Below are positions 53,058-63,500 of a stretch of DNA of 64,000 bases, in pieces. The notes under the pieces were generated by a model that made no database searches, was not told where the DNA came from, and saw nothing but the letters and a program-made list of their open reading frames with translations. Within the stretch, counting starts at the first letter, position 1; each line of letters opens with the position of its first letter. This DNA is from Bryobacter sp. CoA8 C33 (GTDB lineage Bacteria > Acidobacteriota > Terriglobia > Bryobacterales > Bryobacteraceae), in the NCBI GenBank assembly GCA_019931185.1, contig JAINDK010000050.1, forward strand, positions 186,001 through 250,000, written 5' to 3'. A program made the translations under genes and the position numbers.

Positions 53058-54565
53058 TTTCCGCAGCGCCGCCAAACTTCGATGGCCGGGGAGTAAGGCA
53101 TCGATATTAGTTTCACACAACGGTAGGGGAGACCCATGGAGTGGGCACGGGCCATAGCCTTGGCGGCGCGATCACCGGATTGGGCAATGACCCAGGCAGT
53201 GTCGAGGAAGAGATCCGGGCGGGCGGCGTTACGGTCGAACTCGAGTTTATCGCCCTGATGAATCGACTCCCGGATGGGAATACCGGCCTCGGTGAGGACC
53301 GCGGTTAGGTCGCCAAAGGGCATCCAAATGCCGGTTCCGGGCTGATAGTGGGTGGCGAGAAGAGAGGCGACCTGGGTGGTCCAGTCGCGGCGGTAGAGGG
53401 AGTTGACGGTGCCTTCCTGTCTAACGGTTACCGGGGAGAAGGCGAACCAGCAGAGGGCTAGGGAAGGCAGCAGGAGGGCGGCGCGGGGCCGGGCGGCAAC
53501 CCAGGCGGCGCAGCCGATGAGCAGCAGCGGCAGAGGTGCGAGGGCATAGCGGGAGTTGTAGTGGCTGAAGGGATAGATATCGGGAACAAAGATCGGGGTA
53601 TCCCCGGACTGGAGACTCCAGACATAAAACAGCGGCGATAGGAGGGCGAAGCAGACGGGCCAGAAGCAGCGGCGGCGGAGGACGAGGAAGATGCCGGACA
53701 AGCCGGCGGCGATGAGGGGGAGACCGTTGACGGCCTTGACGGCGAAGGCAAACTGGCGGGTGGCCATGAGCCAGTCATGAGAGCCGGGATAGGGCATCTG
53801 TTTCTGGATGTCCTTGGCGGAGCCGGGGCCGCGGTAGAACTCGAGCCAGTCGGAGTAAAGGAACTGATTGTGAGCGAGCCAGAAAAGGGGGCCGGCGGCG
53901 GCCAGTAGGCCGAAGGCGGCGGCGCAGGACCAGCGGCGGGGCCCAGAGGAATGGAGCACATAGAGGCCGACGGCGGGAATGAGGATCCAGCCCTCGTAGC
54001 GGGTGAGGCTGGCGGCGGAGGCGGCCAAGCCGCAGAGCAGGGCGTCGAGCGGGGATTGAGTCTCATTGAGGCGCACGCTGAAATAGAGCAGGGCGAGGGC
54101 GCAGGCAAAGAAAACAGACTCGGTCATGGGGGTGGATTGGAGGTAGAGGAGATTGGGCTGGGTGGCGTAGATGGCGAGTGCGGCGAGGGCGGGGCGGCGG
54201 CCGAAGAGGCGGCGGAGGGCGGCAAAGAGGAAGAGGCCGCCGGCGACCCACATGGCGCCGGCGGGGATGGCGCCGGCCAGGCCGTTGCGCCACCAGGCAT
54301 CAACGCGGGTGAAGGGCATCATCAACAGGTGCGGCAGGGGGAGCCAGACGGTGCCGATCTGTTCATAGCCGGGGTGCCGTCCATCCCAAAGGCGGCGGGC
54401 GATGTTGAGATGAGCGGCGGCGTCCCCGTAATGCAGGGCGACGCCCTGGGCCTGGATGAAGGCGATGGCTGCGGCGCTGATCAGAGCCAGCACGACGGCG
54501 CAGAGGGCGAGGTCGCGAGCGGGCCTAGAAGGCGGTGAGCTTACGGAACTCTTCGTAGCGGGCAT
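53054..54565 (-). CDS. Membrane glycosyltransferase (GT39/ArnT-like)
   Basis: The protein has about 503 residues from ATG 54565; an in-frame GTG at 54493 would avoid the 41-base overlap with the kinase gene. It contains an estimated 10-11 membrane helices. A first periplasmic-loop acidic motif (HYGDAAAHLNIAR) after the first helix and PLPHLLMMP resemble the GT-C fold of polyprenyl-phosphate-dependent transferases. The C-terminal 120 residues are soluble. It would transfer a sugar from a lipid carrier to a periplasmic acceptor. Its stop overlaps the DapF homologue start by 4 bases. Confidence 0.85.
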   Translation of the reverse strand: MPATKSSVSSPPSRPARDLALCAVVLALISAAAIAFIQAQGVALHYGDAAAHLNIARRLWDGRHPGYEQIGTVWLPLPHLLMMPFTRVDAWWRNGLAGAIPAGAMWVAGGLFLFAALRRLFGRRPALAALAIYATQPNLLYLQSTPMTESVFFACALALLYFSVRLNETQSPLDALLCGLAASAASLTRYEGWILIPAVGLYVLHSSGPRRWSCAAAFGLLAAAGPLFWLAHNQFLYSDWLEFYRGPGSAKDIQKQMPYPGSHDWLMATRQFAFAVKAVNGLPLIAAGLSGIFLVLRRRCFWPVCFALLSPLFYVWSLQSGDTPIFVPDIYPFSHYNSRYALAPLPLLLIGCAAWVAARPRAALLLPSLALCWFAFSPVTVRQEGTVNSLYRRDWTTQVASLLATHYQPGTGIWMPFGDLTAVLTEAGIPIRESIHQGDKLEFDRNAARPDLFLDTAWVIAQSGDRAAKAMARAHSMGLPYRCVKLISMPYSPAIEVWRRCGK

Positions 54566-55439
54566 CAATATCCTGGCGGGTGAGGGTGCGGAAGCGGTCG
54601 ACGCCAAACTTCTCGCAACAGAAACTGCCCATCACGCTGCCATAAATCACGGCGCGGTGCAACTCGTGGGGGTCGATATCGCCATCGAGGGTGTAGCCGC
54701 GTTCGGCGAGATAGCCGACAAAACCGCCAGCGAAGCAATCGCCGGCGCCGGTGGGGTCAAAGACGTTTTCGAGCAGGTAGCCCGGCACCATGAACATGCT
54801 GTCCGGGCGGAATAGCATGGCGCCATATTCGCCGCGCTTGATGACGAGATTTTTCGGACCCATGTCCATGATGCGGGCGGCGGCCTTGCGCAGATTGGAT
54901 TCGCCGGACAGGAGCTTGGCCTCGGAATCGTTGATGAGCAGGAAGTTCCAGTCGCGGATCGTTTCAAGCAGTTCGGCGCGGAAATCGTTGATCCAGAAAT
55001 TCATGGTGTCGCCGCCGCAGAAGCGCAGGGAGGCCATCTGGGAGAAGACCTGTTTTTGCAGGGCAGGCTGGATGTTGCCGAGCAAGAGGTAGGGCTCTTG
55101 CTTGTAGGAGTCCGGAAGCTTGGGAGCGAAGGTGGCGAAGACGTTGAGATCGGTACGCAGGGTAGTGCGATCGTTCATGTCCTCGCTGTAGACACCCTGC
55201 CAGAAAAAGGTTTTGCCGGAGGCGAGTTCGAGGCCGCCGAGATCGATACCGCGCGAGGCGAGCAGGTCGCGGTCGGCGGGGTCGAAATCGTCGCCGACAA
55301 CGGCTACGATCTTGGGTCTGGTGAAATAACTGGCCGAGAGAGCGATGTAGGTGCAGGCGCCGCCCAGCATTCGCTCGACCTTGCCATGGGGCGTTTCCAC
55401 TCCGTCATAAGCGACGGAACCAACGACAACTAAAGACAT
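54525..55439 (-). CDS. PfkB/ribokinase-family sugar or nucleoside kinase
   Basis: This 304-residue protein has the family's GGACTYIALSAS substrate segment near residue 26 and the ATP site and catalytic base in DPTGAGDCFAGGF (Asp near residue 251). It phosphorylates a sugar or nucleoside; the closest-looking relatives are ribokinase-like or adenosine-kinase-like. It is the first gene of the minus-strand operon. Unusual is FCGGDTMNFWIND, a segment that resembles adenosine-kinase-like enzymes. The substrate is unknown. Confidence 0.88.
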   Translation of the reverse strand: MSLVVVGSVAYDGVETPHGKVERMLGGACTYIALSASYFTRPKIVAVVGDDFDPADRDLLASRGIDLGGLELASGKTFFWQGVYSEDMNDRTTLRTDLNVFATFAPKLPDSYKQEPYLLLGNIQPALQKQVFSQMASLRFCGGDTMNFWINDFRAELLETIRDWNFLLINDSEAKLLSGESNLRKAAARIMDMGPKNLVIKRGEYGAMLFRPDSMFMVPGYLLENVFDPTGAGDCFAGGFVGYLAERGYTLDGDIDPHELHRAVIYGSVMGSFCCEKFGVDRFRTLTRQDIDARYEEFRKLTAF

Positions 55440-55476
55440 CGGACCATTGTAGCCGAGCGCGCCGGAAAGATGAGCG

Positions 55477-56244
55477 ATGATACGAAGGAGAGCGAGTCTC
55501 GTCCTGCGATACCTGATACTCAGTGATCTTCACTCGAACCTTCATGCTCTGGTGGCCGCGCTAACAGCAGCCGGGGGCCTGTATGACCAGATTGTCTGCT
55601 GTGGCGATCTGGTGGGATACGGTGCGCATCCGAACGAAACGGTGCAATGGGCAACGAAGCATTTGCGAAGAATCGTGCGCGGCAATCACGACAAGGTGGC
55701 GGTCGGCATTGACTTGCCGGAAGGCTACAACGAAGTGGCCAAGGCTTCCCTGGGGTGGACGGGGCGGATCCTGACGGCGGAGAACCGGCGCTACCTGGAG
55801 GGGTTGCCACGCGGGCCGGTGGCGCATGATGGATTCTGGCTGATGCATGGGAGTCCGATTGACGAGGACCTGTATCTGGTGTCGGAGGGGGATGCCCGGG
55901 GGATGAACCGGTATTTGCCAGGGGAGATCAATTTCTTCGGGCATACGCACCGCCAGGGGGGCTTTGCGTATTTTGGGGATTCGCTGAGGATGCTGGCGCA
56001 GACCGGGCAGGGTGCGTTGACGCACACGTTGCAGTTGGAGCCTGGCATGCAGTATTTGATCAACCCGGGCAGCACAGGGCAGCCACGGGATGGGGATGCG
56101 CGGGCGGCGTTTTGCATATTGGACCGGGAAGCGAATCAGGTAAGCTTCTACCGGACGGAATACGACATCGAGGGGGCGGCGCGGTCGATTGTCGATGCTG
56201 GCTTGCCGGAACTCTTGGCAAAGCGGCTTTTCCTGGGGAAATAG
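55477..56244 (+). CDS. Calcineurin-like metallophosphoesterase (YfcE/MJ0936-like)
   Basis: This 255-residue protein has the phosphoesterase metal motifs in order: ILSDLHSN (D-x-H), CCGDLVGYG (GD), VRGNHDKV (GNH), an H in WLMHGSP, and FFGHTHRQG (GH-x-H). It hydrolyses phosphodiesters or phosphomonoesters with a two-metal site. The start may be ATG 55477, or the frame may begin a few codons later. It is divergent from the PfkB gene and is followed by the sdhCAB promoter region. Confidence 0.9.
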   Translation: MIRRRASLVLRYLILSDLHSNLHALVAALTAAGGLYDQIVCCGDLVGYGAHPNETVQWATKHLRRIVRGNHDKVAVGIDLPEGYNEVAKASLGWTGRILTAENRRYLEGLPRGPVAHDGFWLMHGSPIDEDLYLVSEGDARGMNRYLPGEINFFGHTHRQGGFAYFGDSLRMLAQTGQGALTHTLQLEPGMQYLINPGSTGQPRDGDARAAFCILDREANQVSFYRTEYDIEGAARSIVDAGLPELLAKRLFLGK

Positions 56245-56330
56245 GCGAGTTCCGTACAGGCTGACCGCACGTTTTACGGCCTGACAGTAAAAATTTCTAT
56301 ACAATGTGGATAGTCCGGCATCCACAAGGC

Positions 56331-56347
56331 AGGAGCGCAATGCTCCT
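56331..56347. promoter_or_regulatory. Short hairpin in the sdhCAB leader
   Basis: AGGAGC (56331-56336), GCAAT loop (56337-56341) and GCTCCT (56342-56347) form a perfect 6-bp stem, followed by CTTTTG, 34 bases before the sdhC start. A TACAAT -10-like element lies at 56300-56305 without a well spaced -35. The hairpin could be a weak terminator/attenuator or an mRNA stabilising element. Confidence 0.35.
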
Positions 56348-56381
56348 CTTTTGAATAAGTTCCGAGACCCACACGATCCTT

Positions 56382-57086
56382 ATGGCAAGTACCGCAGTTG
56401 CAAACTCCAAGCTCCACCAGTCGCTGGCTCTGTATCAGACGGCGATCGGCAAAAAATATGTTGTTGCCGTGACGGGAGCGATCCTTTTTTTCTTCACGAT
56501 TGGCCATATGCTGGGGAACCTGCAGATCTACCTGCCGAATGCTCAGGAAGCGTTGGCGAACTATGCCAAGCTGCTGCACGCCTCGGCGGAATTGCTCTGG
56601 GCCGTGCGGCTGGGGCTGTTGAGCTGTTTTGTGCTGCATGTGGTGACGATTGCGCAGTTGTATAACCTGAACCGGGCGGCGCGGCCGCAGGGGTATGTGC
56701 GCAAGACGCCGACCTTATCGACCTACGCGTCGCGGACGATGTATCTTTCAGGGCCGATCTTGTTCTTCTTCGTGCTCTACCATCTGAGCCATTTGACGCT
56801 GGGATCGACCCATCCGCGGTATGTGGAGATGGATCCGTATCACAATCTCGTGATCGGGTTCCGGCAGCCATTGGCGTCCTTGTTTTATGTGATCGCGATG
56901 AGCATGCTGGGGCTGCACCTGACGCACGGCGTGTGGAGCATGTTCCAGTCGATGGGGCTGAACCATCCCAAATACCGCAATCTATTGCGCAATTTTGCCA
57001 CCATTTCAGCGGCGGCGCTCTCAATCGGCAACATATCGATTCCTGTTTGTGTCCTGCTTGGCATTATCGGAAAGGACCTTGTTTAG
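56382..57086 (+). CDS. sdhC: Succinate dehydrogenase cytochrome b subunit
   Basis: This 234-residue membrane protein has five helices, as in the B. subtilis SdhC and W. succinogenes FrdC type, with a single anchor subunit and two haems. Candidate haem histidines are in TIGHMLG, LLHASAELLW, CFVLHVVTI, LYHLSHLTLG and GLHLTHGVWS. No separate sdhD follows, consistent with this class, which reduces menaquinone. sdhA starts 3 bases after its stop. Confidence 0.93.
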   Translation: MASTAVANSKLHQSLALYQTAIGKKYVVAVTGAILFFFTIGHMLGNLQIYLPNAQEALANYAKLLHASAELLWAVRLGLLSCFVLHVVTIAQLYNLNRAARPQGYVRKTPTLSTYASRTMYLSGPILFFFVLYHLSHLTLGSTHPRYVEMDPYHNLVIGFRQPLASLFYVIAMSMLGLHLTHGVWSMFQSMGLNHPKYRNLLRNFATISAAALSIGNISIPVCVLLGIIGKDLV

Positions 57087-57089
57087 GCG

Positions 57090-59003
<1,914 letters not shown>

Positions 59004-59024
59004 TCCGAGGAGTACCGCAAATCT

Positions 59025-59798
59025 ATGAAGCTCACATTGAACGTCTGGCGGCAGTCCGGACCCAACGCACCGGGCAAGATGGTGCGCTATGACATGCCGG
59101 GAGTGAACGAGGACATGTCGTTTCTCGAAATGCTCGATGTGCTCAACGAGTCGCTGATCGTCAAGGGCGAAGAGCCGGTCACCTTCGAGCATGATTGCCG
59201 GGAGGGCATCTGCGGCTCGTGCGGATTCATGATCAACGGTAAGGCACATGGCGGCTTTCCGAAGACGACGGTCTGCCAGTTGCATATGCGGCATTTCAAG
59301 GACGGCGAGGAGTTGTTTATTGAGCCATGGCGGGCGAGTGCGTTTCCGCTCGTGAAGGATTTGATGGTGGACCGCTCCGCTTTTGACCGGATCATCCAGG
59401 CGGGCGGCTACATATCGGTGCCCACGGGCTCGGCGCCGGACGGCAATGCGATTCCGATACCGAAGTCGAATGCGGACCGGGCCATGGACGCGGCGGCCTG
59501 CATCGGCTGCGGGGCCTGCGTGGCGAGTTGCCCCAATGCCTCGGCGAGCCTGTTTACGGCGGCCAAGGTGGCGCATCTGAATCTGTTGCCGCAGGGGCAG
59601 CCCGAGAAGTTTGACCGGGCGCTGCGGATGGTGACGGCGATGAACGAGGAACTCTTTGGGTCGTGCACGAACATGCAAGAATGCGAGGCCACGTGTCCGA
59701 AGGGGATTTCGATCGAGAACATCGCGATCCTGAACCGGCATTTTGTCGAGGCGAGCTTCTCGGAGCGTCCGGCGACTGCCGAGGTGGGCGCCGGGTGA
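59025..59798 (+). CDS. sdhB: Succinate dehydrogenase/fumarate reductase iron-sulfur subunit
   Basis: This 257-residue protein has the [2Fe-2S] ligands in [10 protein letters not shown] and a Cys about 12 residues later (TVCQLH). The second half has a ferredoxin-like [13 protein letters not shown] and [15 protein letters not shown] for the [4Fe-4S] and [3Fe-4S] centres. It passes electrons from SdhA to SdhC. The RraA-like gene overlaps its stop by 4 bases (GTGA). Confidence 0.96.
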   Translation: MKLTLNVWRQSGPNAPGKMVRYDMPGVNEDMSFLEMLDVLNESLIVKGEEPVTFEHDCREGICGSCGFMINGKAHGGFPKTTVCQLHMRHFKDGEELFIEPWRASAFPLVKDLMVDRSAFDRIIQAGGYISVPTGSAPDGNAIPIPKSNADRAMDAAACIGCGACVASCPNASASLFTAAKVAHLNLLPQGQPEKFDRALRMVTAMNEELFGSCTNMQECEATCPKGISIENIAILNRHFVEASFSERPATAEVGAG

Positions 59799-60454
59799 GC
59801 GGCCGGGAACAAATCGAGCTGATTACAAACCATTTGTACACGGCAGTGATCTCGGACTCGCTCGACAGCTTGGGCTATCGCCATCAAGTGATGCGCGAAT
59901 ATATCCGGCCCGTGCACTCCCGGTATCAGGTAGTGGCGGGGTTTGCGCATACAATCCAGTTTGTCGATAGCGATGAAGTGCTCGAAAACCCGTTTGATGC
60001 CGAGATTGAAGCCGTGGATGCGATTGCCGCCGATGCGATGGTGGTGATTGCGACAGGCTTGTCGGTGCGGAACGCCCCGTGGGGCGAGTTGCTTTCGACG
60101 GCAGCGGTGGCGCGCGGGGCGCGTGGGGCAGTGATGGATGGGTTTGTGCGCGATGTCAAGCTGATCGAGGAACTTGGTTTTCCTGTGTTCGCGACGGGGA
60201 TGAAGCCGGTTGACTCCAATGGCCGTGGGAAGTTGACGTCCTGGGGACAGCCGGTGCTGTGCGGCGAGGTGACGGTGGCTCCAGGCGACTTGGTAGTTGC
60301 CGATTTCGACGGGGTGATCGCGATCCCGGCGGGAATCTTGGAGCCTGTGCTCGCGAAAGCTCGTGAGAAGGTGAACGGCGAGAACCAAACACGGGCCGAG
60401 CTGCGCGCCGGCGCTTATTTGCGCGACGTTTACGCCAAGTACGGCGTGCTCTAA
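59795..60454 (+). CDS. RraA-like protein (HMG/CHA aldolase or demethylmenaquinone methyltransferase-like)
   Basis: The protein has 219 residues from GTG 59795. It has the RraA fold: [15 protein letters not shown] at the start, [25 protein letters not shown] (substrate loop with Arg-Asp), and [17 protein letters not shown]. Members act as 4-hydroxy-4-methyl-2-oxoglutarate/4-carboxy-4-hydroxy-2-oxoadipate aldolases or regulate RNase E. Coupling to sdhB suggests a metabolic role feeding pyruvate or oxaloacetate. The exact activity is not certain. Confidence 0.85.
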   Translation: MSGREQIELITNHLYTAVISDSLDSLGYRHQVMREYIRPVHSRYQVVAGFAHTIQFVDSDEVLENPFDAEIEAVDAIAADAMVVIATGLSVRNAPWGELLSTAAVARGARGAVMDGFVRDVKLIEELGFPVFATGMKPVDSNGRGKLTSWGQPVLCGEVTVAPGDLVVADFDGVIAIPAGILEPVLAKAREKVNGENQTRAELRAGAYLRDVYAKYGVL

Positions 60455-60485
60455 TCTTCTTGGTCCAACTGCCGATAATTTCGCT

Positions 60486-61148
60486 ATGCCGTGGCAAATG
60501 CTGCTTCTTGTCCTGGTGCAGGATGCGGTTGTGTCCTCGCCTGATCTTGACCTCCACTATCCCTCGGCGCAGCTTTCCACCCCCGTGGCCCGGGAAATGC
60601 GCGACGCCCTCGATGAAGAATACGGCCGAATCCGCCACGATCTTGGCTGTGTGATCGGCTCGAAGGTAACGGCGATCGTCGTTTCTCTGGAAACGTGGCA
60701 AGCGACGGGCCACTCCCCCTGGGCGGGGGCCTACTTTGACGGGCGGATCGTCGTGCCGCTGGTGTATGAGCGCAGCCGGGTCGGCCCGCAGATGCGGCGC
60801 GTATTTGCTCATGAAATGGTGCACGCCTGCATTTCCCGTTACGGTAGTTTTCCGACTTGGCTGCACGAGGGACTGGCGCAATATCTGAGTGGTGAACGAA
60901 TTAGTGAGGACCAACGCCGGGCGTTGCGCCAGGCATTATCGGCGGGAAGGCTGCCGCCGCTTGAGCGCTTATCTGGTTCCTGGACAGGCCTTCGCGCGGA
61001 GCAGGCGGCGGTGGCCTATGCTTATGCGCTGTGGGCGGCGGAAACCTGGATTGAAGCCGAGAGTCTCGAGAGTGTGCGCCAAATTCTGCGGCAACCATCG
61101 ACGGTGGCGGCCATGGCAGTGCGAGCCAACGAACTGTTGCGGCGCTAA
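60486..61148 (+). CDS. Peptidase MA-type gluzincin (HExxH metalloprotease), exported
   Basis: This 220-residue protein starts with a short hydrophobic segment that may act as a signal peptide. The zinc-binding helix has His109, Glu110, His113 (AHEMVHACIS), and Glu128 in the WLHEGLAQYLSGE motif that matches the peptidase MA family. The family has few characterised members. It converges with the Mrp gene, overlapping 4 bases. Confidence in protease-like nature is good; substrate is unknown. Confidence 0.85.
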   Translation: MPWQMLLLVLVQDAVVSSPDLDLHYPSAQLSTPVAREMRDALDEEYGRIRHDLGCVIGSKVTAIVVSLETWQATGHSPWAGAYFDGRIVVPLVYERSRVGPQMRRVFAHEMVHACISRYGSFPTWLHEGLAQYLSGERISEDQRRALRQALSAGRLPPLERLSGSWTGLRAEQAAVAYAYALWAAETWIEAESLESVRQILRQPSTVAAMAVRANELLRR

Positions 61149-61948
61149 TCGCTGACGGTCATCGTGGGCCCGGTGTTCCCACGGGCCGCGGCGCAACCGG
61201 CTTCGACGGCTTTGGCGACGGTATAGAAGCCCGAGGCGAGTTCACTGCCCGGGCCTGCGAGGGCGACGGGTTTGCCAGAGTCGCCACCCTGGCGAATTTC
61301 CGGAATGAGGGCCAATTCTCCCAGAAATGGCACTCCCATGACTTCGGCGGTTTTGCGTCCAGCGCCATGGCCGAAGACGTCCACGCGCTCCCGGCTTTGG
61401 GGGGCGATGAGGTAGCTCATGTTTTCGACCAGGCCGAGAACGGGCACTTTGACTTGGTGAAACATATTGACGGCCTTGCGGGCGTCCTCGAGGCTCACAT
61501 CGCTGGGCGTGGTGACGACGACCGCGCCGGTCAGCTTCGTGGACTGCATGAGGCTAAGTTGGACGTCGCCGGTGCCGGGGGGGAGATCGATGACGAGGTA
61601 ATCGAGTTCACCCCACTCCACTTGGCGGAGAAACTGCTGCATCACGTTGTGGAGCATCGGGCCGCGCCAAACCAGGGGCTTGTCGCCGGGGTTGAGAAAG
61701 CCCATCGACATGACGCGCAGCCCCTCCTTGATGATGGGGCGGATGCGCTGGCCATCGCTCAAGGGAGCTTCATTGACGCCCATCATGAGGGGTACATTTG
61801 GGCCATAAACATCGGCGTCGAGCAGCCCGACCCGGTTGCCGAGGCGGGAAAGGGCGATGGCTACGTTCACGCTGACGGTGGTTTTGCCTACGCCCCCCTT
61901 GCCTGAACCAACCGCGACTATGTTCTCGATTCCGGGAATATCCTGCAT
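61145..61948 (-). CDS. mrp: Mrp/NBP35-family ATPase lacking N-terminal DUF59 domain and CxxC
   Basis: This 267-residue P-loop ATPase has the deviant Walker A GSGKGGVGKTT (residues about 13-23) and the LPPGTGDVQLSL and LLDADVYGPNVPLM motifs of Mrp/ApbC, Fe-S scaffold or carrier proteins. Two differences are visible. The N-terminal MIP18/DUF59 domain found in many Mrp proteins is absent. The C-P-x-C that usually follows ENMSYF is APQS here (MSYLIAPQSRERVDVFG), so the usual cluster ligands are missing. The start codon overlaps the stop of the hydrolase remnant upstream (TAATG). Confidence 0.88.
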   Translation of the reverse strand: MQDIPGIENIVAVGSGKGGVGKTTVSVNVAIALSRLGNRVGLLDADVYGPNVPLMMGVNEAPLSDGQRIRPIIKEGLRVMSMGFLNPGDKPLVWRGPMLHNVMQQFLRQVEWGELDYLVIDLPPGTGDVQLSLMQSTKLTGAVVVTTPSDVSLEDARKAVNMFHQVKVPVLGLVENMSYLIAPQSRERVDVFGHGAGRKTAEVMGVPFLGELALIPEIRQGGDSGKPVALAGPGSELASGFYTVAKAVEAGCAAARGNTGPTMTVSD

Positions 61949-62916
61949 TAATTTGAGGATAGCAACCAGTCCCAGACCTGGCCGGCGCGTTCGACAACGG
62001 GCTCGACATCGACGGGGAGCAGGAGGCGTTGGGCGGCCATCTGACGGGCTTTTTCGCGCACGAGTTGCAGATAGGATTCGCGGCCGCGGTAGCGCTTGAG
62101 GATGGCGGAGCGATCGAGCGGAAGGGTGGAGCCGACCATGTCATTGATGTACTTGCGGGGAGCGTTACTGGCGGCGATGTAGTTCCAGCCGCGGTAGCGG
62201 GCCAGGGGCACGGCGACTTCGGGCATTTGGATGCCGCCGAGTTCGTTACCTTCGGGGCCGATCGCCGGAACGAGGAGGGGAAAAATGCGGCCGCGGACGG
62301 GGGGCTCAGAGTCGTAGTTCATGCGCCAGGCGCGCATGGGGTGGAGCGGGGCTTCGCTGTCGCGCAGCGCCTCGAAGGCAATGAGTTCGCCGCGGTCGAT
62401 GCGAGGGTACTGGCTGGGGGGCGGCTCGACGCCGTCGCGAATCCAGGCATCGAGCGCGAGCAGCAGAGCACGGTAAAGCGGCCGGTAGTCGTTGATGTTA
62501 GCCAGGTTGGCCGTGCCGGTGCGGGTCGGCGGAAGGCGGCCCGGCCCATGCTGGCTACCCGCGACATAGTAGACGCGGGTGTTGGGGGCAAGGGGAGCAT
62601 CCTGCTTGCCGTCCGGCGAGATGTGAATGAGAGCGGCATTGCGCCCCCAATACTCATAGCTGCCGTTAGTGTAGAAGATGCGCGGCACTTGCTTGGCGCT
62701 TGTCAGCAGGCCGTCGGTTTGGCCGGTTTCGGGATCAGTCGAGGGGAGGTCGGTGTAGGGGAAAAGGTCGGACGGATAGAAAAAATTGAATGTGGGATGG
62801 CCGTCGCGGCTGGGCTGCGCGCCACGCCGGTTGAAGCTGCCGCGGCCGGCGCCGGCGACATTGGCCCAAACGCCGTCGAAGACAGCGCGGCCTTTTTCGT
62901 CGGAATTGAACCCGTC
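61948..62916 (-). pseudogene. C-terminal half of an acidobacterial alpha/beta-hydrolase-domain protein
   Basis: Reading from 62916 the frame gives RDGFNSDEKGRAVFDGVW, GRGSFNRRGAQPSRDGHP, NFFYPSDLFPYTDL, PETGQTDGLL, RIFYTNGSYEYWGR and VYYVAGSQHGPGRL and ends at 61948. This is the C-terminal part of the same family as the pseudogene at 43611-44404. It is open without a stop for about 320 codons but has no start at its own 5' end; the first possible one is GTG 62688. The joining residues would be FLYD from the other half and GFNSDE from here. An in-frame TGA at 62974 separates it from an 88-codon frame upstream. The last bases overlap the mrp start. Confidence 0.8.
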
Positions 62917-62973
62917 GCGTACCGGGTAAAGTGGTCCAGCGTATCCGTCACAGAGGTCAACTGGCTCGCCGCA

Positions 62974-63240
62974 TCATTGCCAGAAACTTGAGCCCGGTTC
63001 TTGCATCCGCTGCGCAACTTCCATGCGTTGAAAATCTTCGTCAGTCCACCTCTTCCAACATTTGGGCTGCAGTTCACCGTTCTCGTCAATGCACCTCGGC
63101 CAGTAAGCATAGAGTTTATCGCTACATTCACCCGACATAATGCGTTCGACAATATCTTGTTGGGGGGCCAATAGGAAGAGTCCTCGAGGTTTGCCCGCAA
63201 GAGTCCAACAACACAAACGCGTACCGAAGAAGTAACTCAC
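62974..63240 (-). CDS. Hypothetical 88-aa protein, unrecognised
   Basis: An 88-codon frame with ATG at 63240. The composition is less GC-rich than its neighbours. It contains six Cys and several Trp (CSDKLYAYWPRCIDENG, QPKCWKRWTDEDF). Nothing recognised. It lies beside the proposed breakpoint, in the same frame as the hydrolase remnant with a TGA between. It may be a remnant of transferred DNA or a small real gene. Confidence 0.35.
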   Translation of the reverse strand: MSYFFGTRLCCWTLAGKPRGLFLLAPQQDIVERIMSGECSDKLYAYWPRCIDENGELQPKCWKRWTDEDFQRMEVAQRMQEPGSSFWQ

Positions 63241-63473
63241 TCACCCACAGCATCCTCGCCGCTCACATCGCGCGGCTTGGCACAAATCGTTCCCTAGCAC
63301 AAGACTTCGGCCCTGCCTCAAGGCTTCCCCTGCGGGCGCGCTCCGCGCGGCCTTGACCCGGTCCGAAGCTCGTGCTGTTCTCCCAATATCGCCAAGCCAC
63401 GCTCGGTTCGCCTACGGCCTCACCCGCACTCCGCGAAAATCCTCGCAAAACCACTGGACACAATCATAGGTAG

Positions 63474-63500
63474 TATAATCGATAGACAACTATAGATTAT
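63474..63500 (+). promoter_or_regulatory. Candidate cysD promoter with inverted repeat
   Basis: TATAAT (63474-63479) is a perfect -10 element 19 bases before the cysD ATG. No well spaced -35 is seen. It is overlapped by an inverted repeat, ATAATC (63475-63480) and GATTAT (63495-63500), spaced by 14 bases, that could be an operator. About 230 bases between here and the 88-aa frame hold no gene and have a C-rich plus strand. Confidence 0.4.
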
